64,000 nt of DNA from SIG603 sp964370635 (lineage in GTDB: Bacteria > Bacillota > Clostridia > Oscillospirales > Acutalibacteraceae). This document shows, piece after piece, positions 50,286 to 57,885 of this stretch. Both the position numbers and the translations under genes were made by a program. The stretch's first letter is position 1, and each line of letters begins with the position of its first letter. The notes below the pieces were generated by a model. The model made no database searches and was not told the DNA's origin. It worked only from the letters and a program-made list of their open reading frames with translations. The stretch lies in assembly GCA_964370635.1 (NCBI GenBank), contig CAYJJU010000006.1, forward strand, positions 52,645-116,644. Reading direction: 5' to 3'.

Positions 50286-51083
50286 ATGAAAAATTTCATG
50301 GCACTCACAGAAGCGATAAACTATATTGATGAAAATATATATGAAGATTTGCAAAGAGAAACCATTGCGGAAAATTCATTCGTTTCTCTTTCGTCGCTTG
50401 AAAAAATTTTTCGATATGCACTTCATTTAAGCATTTCAGATTATATCACAAGACGAAAAATGACAGTGGCAGCAATGGAAATATCCAAAAAGCGAGACAA
50501 TATAACCGAGATTGCCTATAAATTAGGCTATGCCTCGCCAGAGGTGTTTTCCAGAGCGTTCAAACGAGTGTGGGGAATAATTCCGTCTGAGTTTAATAAA
50601 AAACATAAATTCACCGGACTTTTCCCGAAAATCAATTTTAACTACATAGAAGGAGAGTGTTTGTATATGGCAAGAAAACAAGTTGACATTAGCTTAGCAT
50701 ATGATTTTTTAAAAGAAAATCACGGTACTTATGTGTTATGCTTTGATATTAAAGGTATGATGGGAATAAATAAGATTTCTCACAAAGCAGGAGATTTGGC
50801 AATTTTAGAAATGGTAAAAAGGCTCGAAAAATACGCAACAGATGAAATGTGCATTTTGAGAGTAGGCGGAGATGAGTTTGTGGTCATCACCTGCTTAAAA
50901 GAAGAGAAAGAAGCTAAAATTTTAATGAAAAAAATATTAAGTCATAACGAGGAACCAATTTTATTTGAAGAGAAAAATATTCCGATTTCTTTGTGGTGCG
51001 GTATTGTGACGATTCCTGGGGCATTGCGATATGGTGAATTTTTCACACAAGTACACAGTACGATTATGGAGAGTAAAAAATAA
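50286..51083 (+). CDS. AraC-type HTH protein fused to a GGDEF-like domain
   Basis: A 265-residue protein with two recognisable halves. Residues about 1-105 form an AraC/XylS DNA-binding domain (RRKMTVAAMEISKKRDNITE, then IAYKLGYASPEVFSRAFKR and the PSEF motif). Residues about 130-260 resemble a GGDEF domain: FDIKGMMGINKISHKAGDL matches the metal/substrate region and RVGGDEFVV is the active-site loop. There is no RxxD I-site at the usual place. It could make c-di-GMP or only bind it. AAGGAAG lies before the ATG. Confidence 0.85.
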   Translation: MKNFMALTEAINYIDENIYEDLQRETIAENSFVSLSSLEKIFRYALHLSISDYITRRKMTVAAMEISKKRDNITEIAYKLGYASPEVFSRAFKRVWGIIPSEFNKKHKFTGLFPKINFNYIEGECLYMARKQVDISLAYDFLKENHGTYVLCFDIKGMMGINKISHKAGDLAILEMVKRLEKYATDEMCILRVGGDEFVVITCLKEEKEAKILMKKILSHNEEPILFEEKNIPISLWCGIVTIPGALRYGEFFTQVHSTIMESKK

Positions 51084-51087
51084 TATT

Positions 51088-51122
51088 AAGAGCACTTTTG
51101 AGTAATCGAAAGTGCTCTTTTC
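51088..51122 (+). terminator. Terminator after the AraC-GGDEF gene
   Basis: AAGAGCACTTT (51088-51098) pairs with AAAGTGCTCTT (51109-51119) and is followed by TTTCG. A closely similar hairpin closes the MazG-like gene (53044-53082). Confidence 0.8.
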
Positions 51123-51127
51123 GAACA

Positions 51128-51390
51128 AAAATGTTAGTCCTTACTTGGCTGGGGCGTGAGCGGAACGCCCGTTATAAAAGACGGAGAACTAACAGCGGCA
51201 ATAAGCCACGTATTTATAGACGACCCCTCCCGAATTTGGAATGTACGGTTAAATGAAATCGGGACGGGCAACCCGTCCCCTACATTTTTGTTGACATGCT
51301 AAATAGCGAGGCGTATAATATAGTTATTACAGAAAATTCTTATTATCCTGCGGTTTGTTTGACTTGTGGATATTGGGAGAATATTTATAT
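51128..51390 (+). repeat. Promoter-bearing repeat module, copy A
   Basis: This 263-bp stretch aligns without gaps, at a constant offset of 1204 bp, with copy B (52332-52594). It holds in order a terminator-arm-like sequence (ATGTTAGTCC), a 76-bp copy of spoIVB 50003-50078 (51157-51232) and the GC-rich hairpin GGGACGGG/CCCGTCCC (51261-51279). A promoter follows (51291-51319), then a conserved leader. It fills the 321-bp gap before the methyltransferase gene. Confidence 0.9.
51291..51319 (+). promoter_or_regulatory. Perfect sigma-A promoter in repeat copy A
   Basis: TTGACA (51291-51296), 17 bp and TATAAT (51314-51319), both perfect, reading into the methyltransferase gene. Confidence 0.9.
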
Positions 51391-51404
51391 GGGGCGTGAT
51401 TGCT

Positions 51405-52196
51405 GTGAGTGAATACAAAAATCGAAGCATTAAAGAAAGTGAAATGTTTAATCAGATGTCAGAATATTACGATAAGTATAGACCTAATTATCCAGACGAA
51501 ATAATTAAAACTATTATTGATAAAGCTAATTTGTGTTCGGGTTCAAAATTACTTGAAATAGGGTGTGGAAGTGGAAAAGCTACTGAGCAATTTGCACACA
51601 GAGATTTCGAAATACTGGCAATTGACCCAGGTGAAGACTTGATAAGCAGAGCAAAAAGTCGGTTCAATGACGGAAATATTAACTTTGTAAATTCACGTTT
51701 TGAAAATTACAATTTTCCTAATCATTATTTTGATGCAATTATATCTGCACAGGCATTTCACTGGCTGCAAAGACCAAAATGCTATGATTTGTGCGCAGAT
51801 GCTCTAAATTCAAAAGCTTGGCTAATGCCATTTTGGAATATAGAGTTAGTAGGAGAAACTGAATTAGATTTTGAACTTTATAAAATCATCGAAAGATATG
51901 ATGCCTATACTTCAACAATGAAAAAAAGAGATTATGAAAATCGAGTCGAGTCAATATCAAATGAAATAGAGCAAAGTGGAAAGTTTTCTAAACCAAAGGT
52001 AATACAAGTATATTGGGACAAAACATATACAGCTGAAGAATACTTAGGATTTTGTATGACTGGTCAGTTTTTCGTTCAGAATTCAGACAAAGACAAGCGT
52101 TCTTGTTATGATGATTTAAAGGAATTATGCAATAAGTACGATGGAATTAAAAGGATTTATGTGTGTGAACTATATGCTTCGCAAAAAATCAAATAA
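51405..52196 (+). CDS. SAM-dependent methyltransferase (class I)
   Basis: A 263-residue methyltransferase of unknown target. The SAM motif LLEIGCGSGKATEQFAHR and the acidic loop AIDPGEDLISRA are clear, as is the ISAQAFHWL motif typical of small-molecule methyltransferases. GTG 51405 gives the family-like start MSEYKNRS; GTG 51396 is possible. A seven-codon frame (51389-51412) behind a GGGAG site overlaps the start and may couple translation. The promoter lies in repeat copy A and a terminator follows. Confidence 0.85.
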   Translation: MSEYKNRSIKESEMFNQMSEYYDKYRPNYPDEIIKTIIDKANLCSGSKLLEIGCGSGKATEQFAHRDFEILAIDPGEDLISRAKSRFNDGNINFVNSRFENYNFPNHYFDAIISAQAFHWLQRPKCYDLCADALNSKAWLMPFWNIELVGETELDFELYKIIERYDAYTSTMKKRDYENRVESISNEIEQSGKFSKPKVIQVYWDKTYTAEEYLGFCMTGQFFVQNSDKDKRSCYDDLKELCNKYDGIKRIYVCELYASQKIK

Positions 52197-52298
52197 ACTT
52201 ATACCCATACCCTACCCATGAGCATTTGTCGGTGCACACTAATTCATTATCTTACTACAGAAAATAATTATCACCCACAACATAAAATACATATTAAT

Positions 52299-52326
52299 AA
52301 AGGCACGGCTTCGGCTGTGCCTTTTT
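52299..52326 (+). terminator. Terminator after the methyltransferase gene
   Basis: GGCACGGC and GCTGTGCC pair around a TTCG tetraloop (one G-U pair) and are followed by TTTTT. Confidence 0.85.
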
Positions 52327-52331
52327 CGCAA

Positions 52332-52594
52332 AAAATGTTAGCCCTTACTTGGCTGGGGCGTGAGTGGAACACCTGTTATAAAAGACGGAGAACTAACAGC
52401 GGCAATAAGCCACGTATTCATAGACGACCCCTCCCGAATTTGGAATGCACGGTTAAATGAAATCGGGACGGGCAACCCGTCCCCTACATTTTTATTGACT
52501 GGATTAAAAGCGAGGTATATAATATAAATATTACAGAAAATTCTTGTTATTCTACGGTTTGTTTTGATTGTGGGTAATGGGATAGTATTTATAT
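52332..52594 (+). repeat. Promoter-bearing repeat module, copy B
   Basis: The partner of copy A (51128-51390). It has the same order: terminator-arm-like sequence, 76-bp spoIVB piece (52361-52436), GGGACGGG/CCCGTCCC hairpin (52465-52483), promoter and leader. By my count its spoIVB piece differs from the original at 4 positions and copy A's at 2. Confidence 0.9.
52495..52523 (+). promoter_or_regulatory. Sigma-A promoter in repeat copy B
   Basis: TTGACT (52495-52500), 17 bp and TATAAT (52518-52523), reading towards the MazG-like gene. Confidence 0.85.
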
Positions 52595-52700
52595 AGTGGA
52601 TTGAAGGCAATATGAGGTTATGAAAGAAACAGTGAAGTTAAATGGAATAAACTTAATGTAGATAAAAAATCGAAAAAGTAGAAAGCGTGGTGAATTTATT

Positions 52701-53021
52701 ATGCAAAAACTTGTAAATGAATTAACTCAGAAATATGATTTAAAATCTAATCATGAAATTAGATACATGGACTTGGTCAGTGAAATTGGAGAACTGGGCA
52801 AAGAACTAATTAAAGGTTGTGCGTACGGAGCAAAGCCATATGAGAACAGCTCTGAAATTGAACTGGAAATTGGAGATTGTCTTTTTTCTCTGATTGCATT
52901 AAGCAGCGAGCTAGGCATTGATATAGAAACCGCACTTAATAAAGTAATTTTAAAGTACACAGAAAGATTTGAACTTAAAGGCAATATCGGCTCAGAGGGT
53001 ACGCAAAAAATTAAGTCATAA
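52701..53021 (+). CDS. MazG-like nucleotide pyrophosphohydrolase
   Basis: A 106-residue all-helical protein with the MazG metal-binding pattern: EIGELGKELIKG and EIELEIGDCLFSLIALSSEL provide the Glu/Asp ligands. MazG-like enzymes remove non-standard or alarmone-type nucleotides. No partner gene is adjacent. The ATG has only a weak ribosome-binding site. It is driven from repeat copy B and ends at a hairpin like that of the AraC-GGDEF gene. Confidence 0.85.
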   Translation: MQKLVNELTQKYDLKSNHEIRYMDLVSEIGELGKELIKGCAYGAKPYENSSEIELEIGDCLFSLIALSSELGIDIETALNKVILKYTERFELKGNIGSEGTQKIKS

Positions 53022-53043
53022 CAAAAAATTTATTATATTTAAG

Positions 53044-53082
53044 GAGCACTTTCGAAAAATCGGAAGTGCTCATATGTTTTTT
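53044..53082 (+). terminator. Terminator after the MazG-like gene
   Basis: GAGCACTTTCG (53044-53054) pairs with CGGAAGTGCTC (53061-53071, one wobble), then a TTTTTT run. It is close in sequence to the terminator at 51088. Confidence 0.75.
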
Positions 53083-53166
53083 CACTTAAAAATTGAACAC
53101 ATAGCGTATTTTATTGTCTTAATTTAATAAAAATAACACTTACAGGATTTAACAACACTTATTTTC

Positions 53167-53195
53167 TTTACATGTCTAGAAAAGTATGTTAAAAT
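53167..53195 (+). promoter_or_regulatory. Promoter of the hydrogenase module
   Basis: TTTACA (53167-53172), 17 bp and TAAAAT (53190-53195) with an extended TG. The start site would be about 23 bp before the first gene. Confidence 0.75.
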
Positions 53196-53225
53196 ATTAA
53201 CAAACTTTTAAAGGAGAAAACAATT

Positions 53226-53465
53226 ATGAATATTAAAGTATGTATTGGAAGTTCATGTCATCTAAAGGGTTCAAAACTCGTGGTTGAAAAGCTGCAAGAC
53301 TTAATTAAATGTTCCGATATAAAAGACAAGGTTAATTTATCGGGTGCGTTTTGCATGTCAAAATGTCAGGAGGGCGTATGTGTTTCACTAGACGATGCAA
53401 TTCATTCGGTTAAACCGGAGCATACGGAGCTGTTTTTTGAAAGAGAAATAATGGAAAAATTATAA
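53226..53465 (+). CDS. Thioredoxin-like [2Fe-2S] ferredoxin (NuoE-like)
   Basis: A 79-residue protein with four Cys in the thioredoxin-like [2Fe-2S] pattern: CIGSSCHLKGS near the N-terminus and FCMSKCQEGVCVSL later. It resembles the C-terminal domain of NuoE/HydA-type subunits and probably passes electrons. AAAGGAG precedes the ATG. It is 22 bp before the sensory hydrogenase gene and is the first gene of the operon. Confidence 0.9.
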   Translation: MNIKVCIGSSCHLKGSKLVVEKLQDLIKCSDIKDKVNLSGAFCMSKCQEGVCVSLDDAIHSVKPEHTELFFEREIMEKL

Positions 53466-53487
53466 CTAAGTAGAAAGAAGTGTAAGT

Positions 53488-55170
53488 ATGCCTGAATATT
53501 TAAAATTAAAAAAATCAAACTGTAAGAATTGTTATAAATGTATACGCAGCTGTCCTGTTAAGTCCATACGCTTTTCGGGCGGACAGGCAAACATTGTCAG
53601 CAAAGAATGTATCTTATGCGGTCAGTGCTTTGTTAACTGTCCGCAAAATGCAAAAGAAATTGAAAGCAGTGTTGAAGCGACTAAGGTTCACCTTTATTCC
53701 GGTGCACCCGTTATTGCATCTATCGCCCCTTCCTTTATAGCAAATTATAACGGAATTGGAATAAAAACCATAGAAAAAGCGCTGATAAAACTCGGTTTTC
53801 ATCATGCAGAGGAAACGGCAATAGGTGCAACTATTGTAAAAAATGAGTACGAGAAGAAAATTACCCAAGATAATCAAAATATACTCATCACATCATCTTG
53901 CCACTCGGTAAATTTGCTTATTCAAAAGTACTATCCAAATTTACTGCCTTACCTTGCAGACGTCGTATCTCCCATGCAGGCTCACGCCATAGACATTAAA
54001 AAAAGATACCCCGATGCTAAGGTGGTGTTCATAGGGCCTTGCGTTGCAAAAAAAGATGAGACGGATTATTACAAAGGAATAGTAGATGAAGCCTTGACTT
54101 TTGAGGAATTTAGCCAGTGGCTATGTGAGGAAAATATAGAGCTTGATGCAACTGAGCAAAAAGATAGCACCGAGGAAAGCCTAGCGAGATTTTTCCCTAC
54201 AACAGGCGGAATTCTAAAGACCATAACAAACAAATCGCCCGATTACTCGTACTTTGCGATTGACGGAGTAGACAACTGTATGAAAGTATTAGATGAAATT
54301 CTTGAGGGAAAAGTCGAGAAATGTTTCATTGAAATGTCTGCCTGCGTTGGAAGCTGTATCGGAGGTCCCGTTATGGAAAAAAACAGGAAAAATTCTATTT
54401 TTGATAATATAAACATTAGCAGTTATGCCGGCAAAAAAGACTTTGCGGTCTCCCCTTTGCCGTCTGAACGCTCGCATAAAAGCTTTGAGCCTATAAGGCA
54501 GTCAAGCTTCCCTCCATCGGCAAACGATATAGCAAATATCCTAAAACAAATAGGAAAAGAAACCGAGGCAGACGAGCTTAACTGTGGTTCATGCGGTTAC
54601 AATTCATGTAAGGAAAAGGCTGTTGCCGTGTACTATGGCAAGGCCGACCTAACCATGTGCCTACCCTTTTTAAGCGAAAAAGCAGAAACTTTCTCAGAAT
54701 TAATTGTAAACAACACGCCAAATGCGATAATTGTTTTAAACGACAGCCTAGAAGTACAAAAACTCAACCAATCTGCCGTTAAATTATTAAACTTAAGGCA
54801 TCAAGGAGATATTTTAGGCGAACAAATCATCAAAGTATTAGACCCTATTGACTTTATCGGAGTCAGAAACACGGGCGTGTCTGTTAGAGACAAAAAAGTA
54901 TATTTGACAGAATACAAAAAACATGTGCATCAGACTATTATTTTTGACAAGCAATATAAGATGCTAGTATGTATTATGAAAGATATAACCGAAAAAGAAG
55001 AAGAAAGATCTAAGAAAGAAGAGATTAGCCGTAAAACCATCGATACTACCGATAGGGTTATAGAAAAGCAAATGCGAGTAGTCCATGAAATTGCATCTCT
55101 ATTAGGAGAGACGGCGGCCGAGACAAAAATTGCGCTTACCAAGTTAAAGGAGTCGATTAATGATGACTAA
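53488..55170 (+). CDS. Sensory [FeFe] hydrogenase with PAS domain (group C-like)
   Basis: A 560-residue hydrogenase-like sensor. The N-terminus has two [4Fe-4S] motifs (CKNCYKCIRSCPVKS, CILCGQCFVNCPQN). The H-cluster domain has variant motifs: TSSCHS in place of TSCCP, GPCVAKKDE, and SACVGSCIGG. The proton-relay Cys of the first motif is Ser, while the ligand Cys residues remain. A further Fe-S domain follows (CGSCGYNSCKEKA...CLP), then a PAS domain at about 405-515 and a helical tail. With a PP2C gene next, it fits the phosphatase-linked (C3) sensory group. Confidence 0.9.
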   Translation: MPEYLKLKKSNCKNCYKCIRSCPVKSIRFSGGQANIVSKECILCGQCFVNCPQNAKEIESSVEATKVHLYSGAPVIASIAPSFIANYNGIGIKTIEKALIKLGFHHAEETAIGATIVKNEYEKKITQDNQNILITSSCHSVNLLIQKYYPNLLPYLADVVSPMQAHAIDIKKRYPDAKVVFIGPCVAKKDETDYYKGIVDEALTFEEFSQWLCEENIELDATEQKDSTEESLARFFPTTGGILKTITNKSPDYSYFAIDGVDNCMKVLDEILEGKVEKCFIEMSACVGSCIGGPVMEKNRKNSIFDNINISSYAGKKDFAVSPLPSERSHKSFEPIRQSSFPPSANDIANILKQIGKETEADELNCGSCGYNSCKEKAVAVYYGKADLTMCLPFLSEKAETFSELIVNNTPNAIIVLNDSLEVQKLNQSAVKLLNLRHQGDILGEQIIKVLDPIDFIGVRNTGVSVRDKKVYLTEYKKHVHQTIIFDKQYKMLVCIMKDITEKEEERSKKEEISRKTIDTTDRVIEKQMRVVHEIASLLGETAAETKIALTKLKESINDD

Positions 55171-56338
55171 TTTATGTCCCGATATTGGTTTTAATAGCTT
55201 GAATAAATATAGCGAAGAGCTTTGTGGCGACCAAGTATGTGTTATAGAGGGCGACGACGGCTCTACCACCATAGTTTTAGCCGACGGGCTTGGAAGTGGA
55301 GTAAAGGCAAATATACTCTCAACATTAACATCAAAAATCATATCCACTATGGTATCAGAGGGTTTAAGCATCACGGATTGTGTCGAAACTATAGCACAAA
55401 CCTTGCCTGTTTGCGCCGTAAGAGGCGTGGCGTACTCTACATTTACAATTTTGAGGATATTAAACGAAAGCAAAGAGGCTGAAATTATTCAGTATGATAA
55501 CCCAAGAGTAATTCTAATTCGTGATTTTGAAAATCATGAATTCGCCTACACCGAAACAATCATCAGCGGTAAAAAAATCTTGATGTCGAAAATAAATCTT
55601 TATGAGAATGACACATTCTTTTTAATGAGTGACGGTTGCATCCATGCAGGAGTTGGAAGCGCCCTAAATTTCGGCTGGGAAAGAGACGACATTATTAAAT
55701 ACATGCAACCACTTTGCCATGTTGGTTTTAGCGCAAAAACACTCACCACTATACTTCTAAACGAGTGCTATTCTCTGTATGGAGGTTGGCCGGGAGACGA
55801 TACCACGGTATGCAGTGTTAAAATGAGAAAAAGAGAGCCTGTAAACTTGATAATAGGTCCACCGTCTAATAGAAACGATGCCGACAAAATGATGTCACTG
55901 TTTTTCTCTAAAGAGGGCAAACATATAGTATGCGGAGGCACAACTTCAGGCATAGTTGCAAAGTTTTTGGGCAAAGAGTTAATTCCTTCACTTGATTTTA
56001 TCAGTTCAGATGTTCCGCCTACGGCAAAAATTGAGGGTGTTGAACTCGTAACTGAGGGGATAATTACGATAAATAAAGTGCTAGATTACGCAAAGGATTA
56101 TTCAGGTGAAAATAATCTTTATTCGCACTGGAGCAATAAAACAGATGGCGCTTCGTCCATTGCAAAATTATTGTTTGAAGAAGCTACTGACATTAATTTC
56201 TATGTCGGCAGGGCGGTTAATCCTGCGCATCAAAACCCCGAATTACCTATTAGCTTTAACATAAAAATGCAGCTTATAGACGAGCTTGCAGATTATCTAA
56301 AGAAAATCGGAAAGAAAATTAAAGTGAGTTATTTTTAG
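55160..56338 (+). CDS. SpoIIE/PP2C-family protein phosphatase
   Basis: A 392-residue Ser/Thr phosphatase of the PPM family. The metal-binding motifs are ADGLGSGVKA (Asp), LMSDGCIHAGVG and PGDDTTVCSVKM. No membrane segment is present, unlike SpoIIE itself. A second domain (residues about 230-390) follows; I do not recognise it. Its ATG lies 11 bp inside the hydrogenase frame behind AAGGAG, so both are coupled. It is the likely output of the H2 sensor, with an unknown target, perhaps an anti-anti-sigma factor. Confidence 0.9.
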   Translation: MMTNLCPDIGFNSLNKYSEELCGDQVCVIEGDDGSTTIVLADGLGSGVKANILSTLTSKIISTMVSEGLSITDCVETIAQTLPVCAVRGVAYSTFTILRILNESKEAEIIQYDNPRVILIRDFENHEFAYTETIISGKKILMSKINLYENDTFFLMSDGCIHAGVGSALNFGWERDDIIKYMQPLCHVGFSAKTLTTILLNECYSLYGGWPGDDTTVCSVKMRKREPVNLIIGPPSNRNDADKMMSLFFSKEGKHIVCGGTTSGIVAKFLGKELIPSLDFISSDVPPTAKIEGVELVTEGIITINKVLDYAKDYSGENNLYSHWSNKTDGASSIAKLLFEEATDINFYVGRAVNPAHQNPELPISFNIKMQLIDELADYLKKIGKKIKVSYF

Positions 56339-56356
56339 AAAGGATGTACATTTTAA

Positions 56357-57781
56357 ATGAAAAAATTCGATACTAAAGTTCAGTATATTAAATACAAGGT
56401 GCTAAGAGAAGTCGCAAAGCACGCATGGTCGGACACTTTGCTTGAGAACATTACAGATATACCTAAGCAATTAATAACCGGTAAAGAGTCTACCATGAGA
56501 TGCTGTGTATATAAAGAGAGGGCAATTTTGGCAGAGCGAGTAAAAATTGCCATGGGTGGAGACAAGTCTAACCCAAACGTTATAGAGGTAATTGATATAG
56601 CCTGTGACGAATGTCCAAAGTCAGGTTATGCCGTGACGTCGTCGTGCAGAGGCTGTCTTTCTCACCGATGTCATGACGCATGTCGGTTTGGAGCTATTTC
56701 ATTTGATGACAATTATGTTGCGCATATCGATGAAGAAAAATGTGTGGACTGTGGTGCTTGTGCAAAAGTATGTCCCTATCATGCTATAATCAGCAGAAAA
56801 AGACCTTGCGAAACTGCATGTAAGGTAAAGGCAATACAAAAGGCCGAGGACAACAGCGCCGAGATAATTAATGAAAAATGTATAGCCTGCGGTGCTTGCG
56901 TTTACCAATGTCCATTCGGCTCAATTGCTGATAAATCGTTTATTTTGGACACTGTAAACATACTTAAAAACAGCAATGGCAACAAAGATTACAAGGTATA
57001 TGCGGTCGTCGCACCTTCTATTTCAAGCCAGTTTCAACACGCAAACTTAGGGCAAGTGGTAAGTGGAATTAAGGAGCTCGGCTTTCACACGATAGTCGAG
57101 GCGGCCTTGGGTGCCGATGCAGTGGCGCTAGAAGAATCGAGAGAGCTTGCCGAAAAAGAGTTCCTTACAAGCTCCTGTTGCCCCGCCTTTGTAATGTATA
57201 TTAAGCAAAACTTCCCAAGTTTTATTCAGCACATATCTCATAATTTATCGCCTATGGCAAGAATTGCGCAGTACATAAAAAAGACCGACCCCAGCTCAAA
57301 AATTATTTTTATAGGACCATGTACCGCCAAAAAAATGGAGTTCCAGCTTGATAGTGTCCGTCCTTATATCGACACTGTTTTGACATTCGAGGAACTGCAG
57401 GCGCTGTTTGACAGCCGTGACTTAATCTTAGAAGATTTACCTGTCGACGTGCTGGATAATGCCTCGTATTTTGGACGAATTTTCGCAAGAAGCGGTGGCC
57501 TATCAGATGCAGTTGCACAGGCCATGAAAGAACAAAACATAGAATTTGATTTAAAGGCAGAAAAATGCGACGGAATAGAAGCCTGCAAAGTGGCAATTTT
57601 GAAAGCTTCTAGGAAGTTAAGCGATGTCAACTTTATTGAGGGCATGGCATGCATCGGCGGTTGTGTCGGTGGTGCAGGTTGCCTAACTCACGGACCTAAA
57701 GACAAGGCCGAGGTCGATAAATACGGTAAATTGGCGTTTGAGAAAACTTTGCTCGATGCAGTTAAAGTTTTGGATTTATAA
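56357..57781 (+). CDS. [FeFe] hydrogenase, group-B-like
   Basis: A 474-residue [FeFe] hydrogenase. A Cys-rich N-terminus (CDECPKSGYA, CRGCLSHRCHDACRFG) precedes two [4Fe-4S] motifs (CVDCGACAKVCPYHA, CIACGACVYQCPFGS). The H-cluster motifs are near-complete: TSSCCPAF, GPCTAKKME and EGMACIGGCVGGAGC. It therefore looks catalytically competent. No HydE, HydF or HydG maturases are in this window. The group B assignment is from motif shape and N-terminal architecture. Confidence 0.9.
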   Translation: MKKFDTKVQYIKYKVLREVAKHAWSDTLLENITDIPKQLITGKESTMRCCVYKERAILAERVKIAMGGDKSNPNVIEVIDIACDECPKSGYAVTSSCRGCLSHRCHDACRFGAISFDDNYVAHIDEEKCVDCGACAKVCPYHAIISRKRPCETACKVKAIQKAEDNSAEIINEKCIACGACVYQCPFGSIADKSFILDTVNILKNSNGNKDYKVYAVVAPSISSQFQHANLGQVVSGIKELGFHTIVEAALGADAVALEESRELAEKEFLTSSCCPAFVMYIKQNFPSFIQHISHNLSPMARIAQYIKKTDPSSKIIFIGPCTAKKMEFQLDSVRPYIDTVLTFEELQALFDSRDLILEDLPVDVLDNASYFGRIFARSGGLSDAVAQAMKEQNIEFDLKAEKCDGIEACKVAILKASRKLSDVNFIEGMACIGGCVGGAGCLTHGPKDKAEVDKYGKLAFEKTLLDAVKVLDL

Positions 57782-57815
57782 TAAATATAACAGGTTTTTG
57801 TCAAACATATAAAAA

Positions 57816-57868
57816 CTATGGGCATCTTATGTGAATTTATCACAAAAGATGCCCATAGGTATATTTTA
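57816..57868. terminator. Terminator between the hydrogenase module and the EAL gene
   Basis: CTATGGGCATCTT (57816-57828) pairs with AAGATGCCCATAG (57846-57858). It lies between convergent genes, with a T-rich tail on the plus strand. Confidence 0.8.
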
Positions 57869-57885
57869 GTAAAGTTTTAAAGCAC

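Larger units (their letters stand above)
52197..52700. other. Gene-free gap with terminator and repeat copy B
   Basis: About 500 bp between the methyltransferase and MazG-like genes. It contains a terminator (52299-52326), repeat copy B (52332-52594) and a short non-repeated leader. No further gene is supported. Confidence 0.7.

Noticed and set aside
57797..57808. TTTGTCAAA downstream of the second hydrogenase gene
   Set aside because: It lies at the 3' end of convergent genes with no promoter nearby; a chance match in AT-rich DNA.
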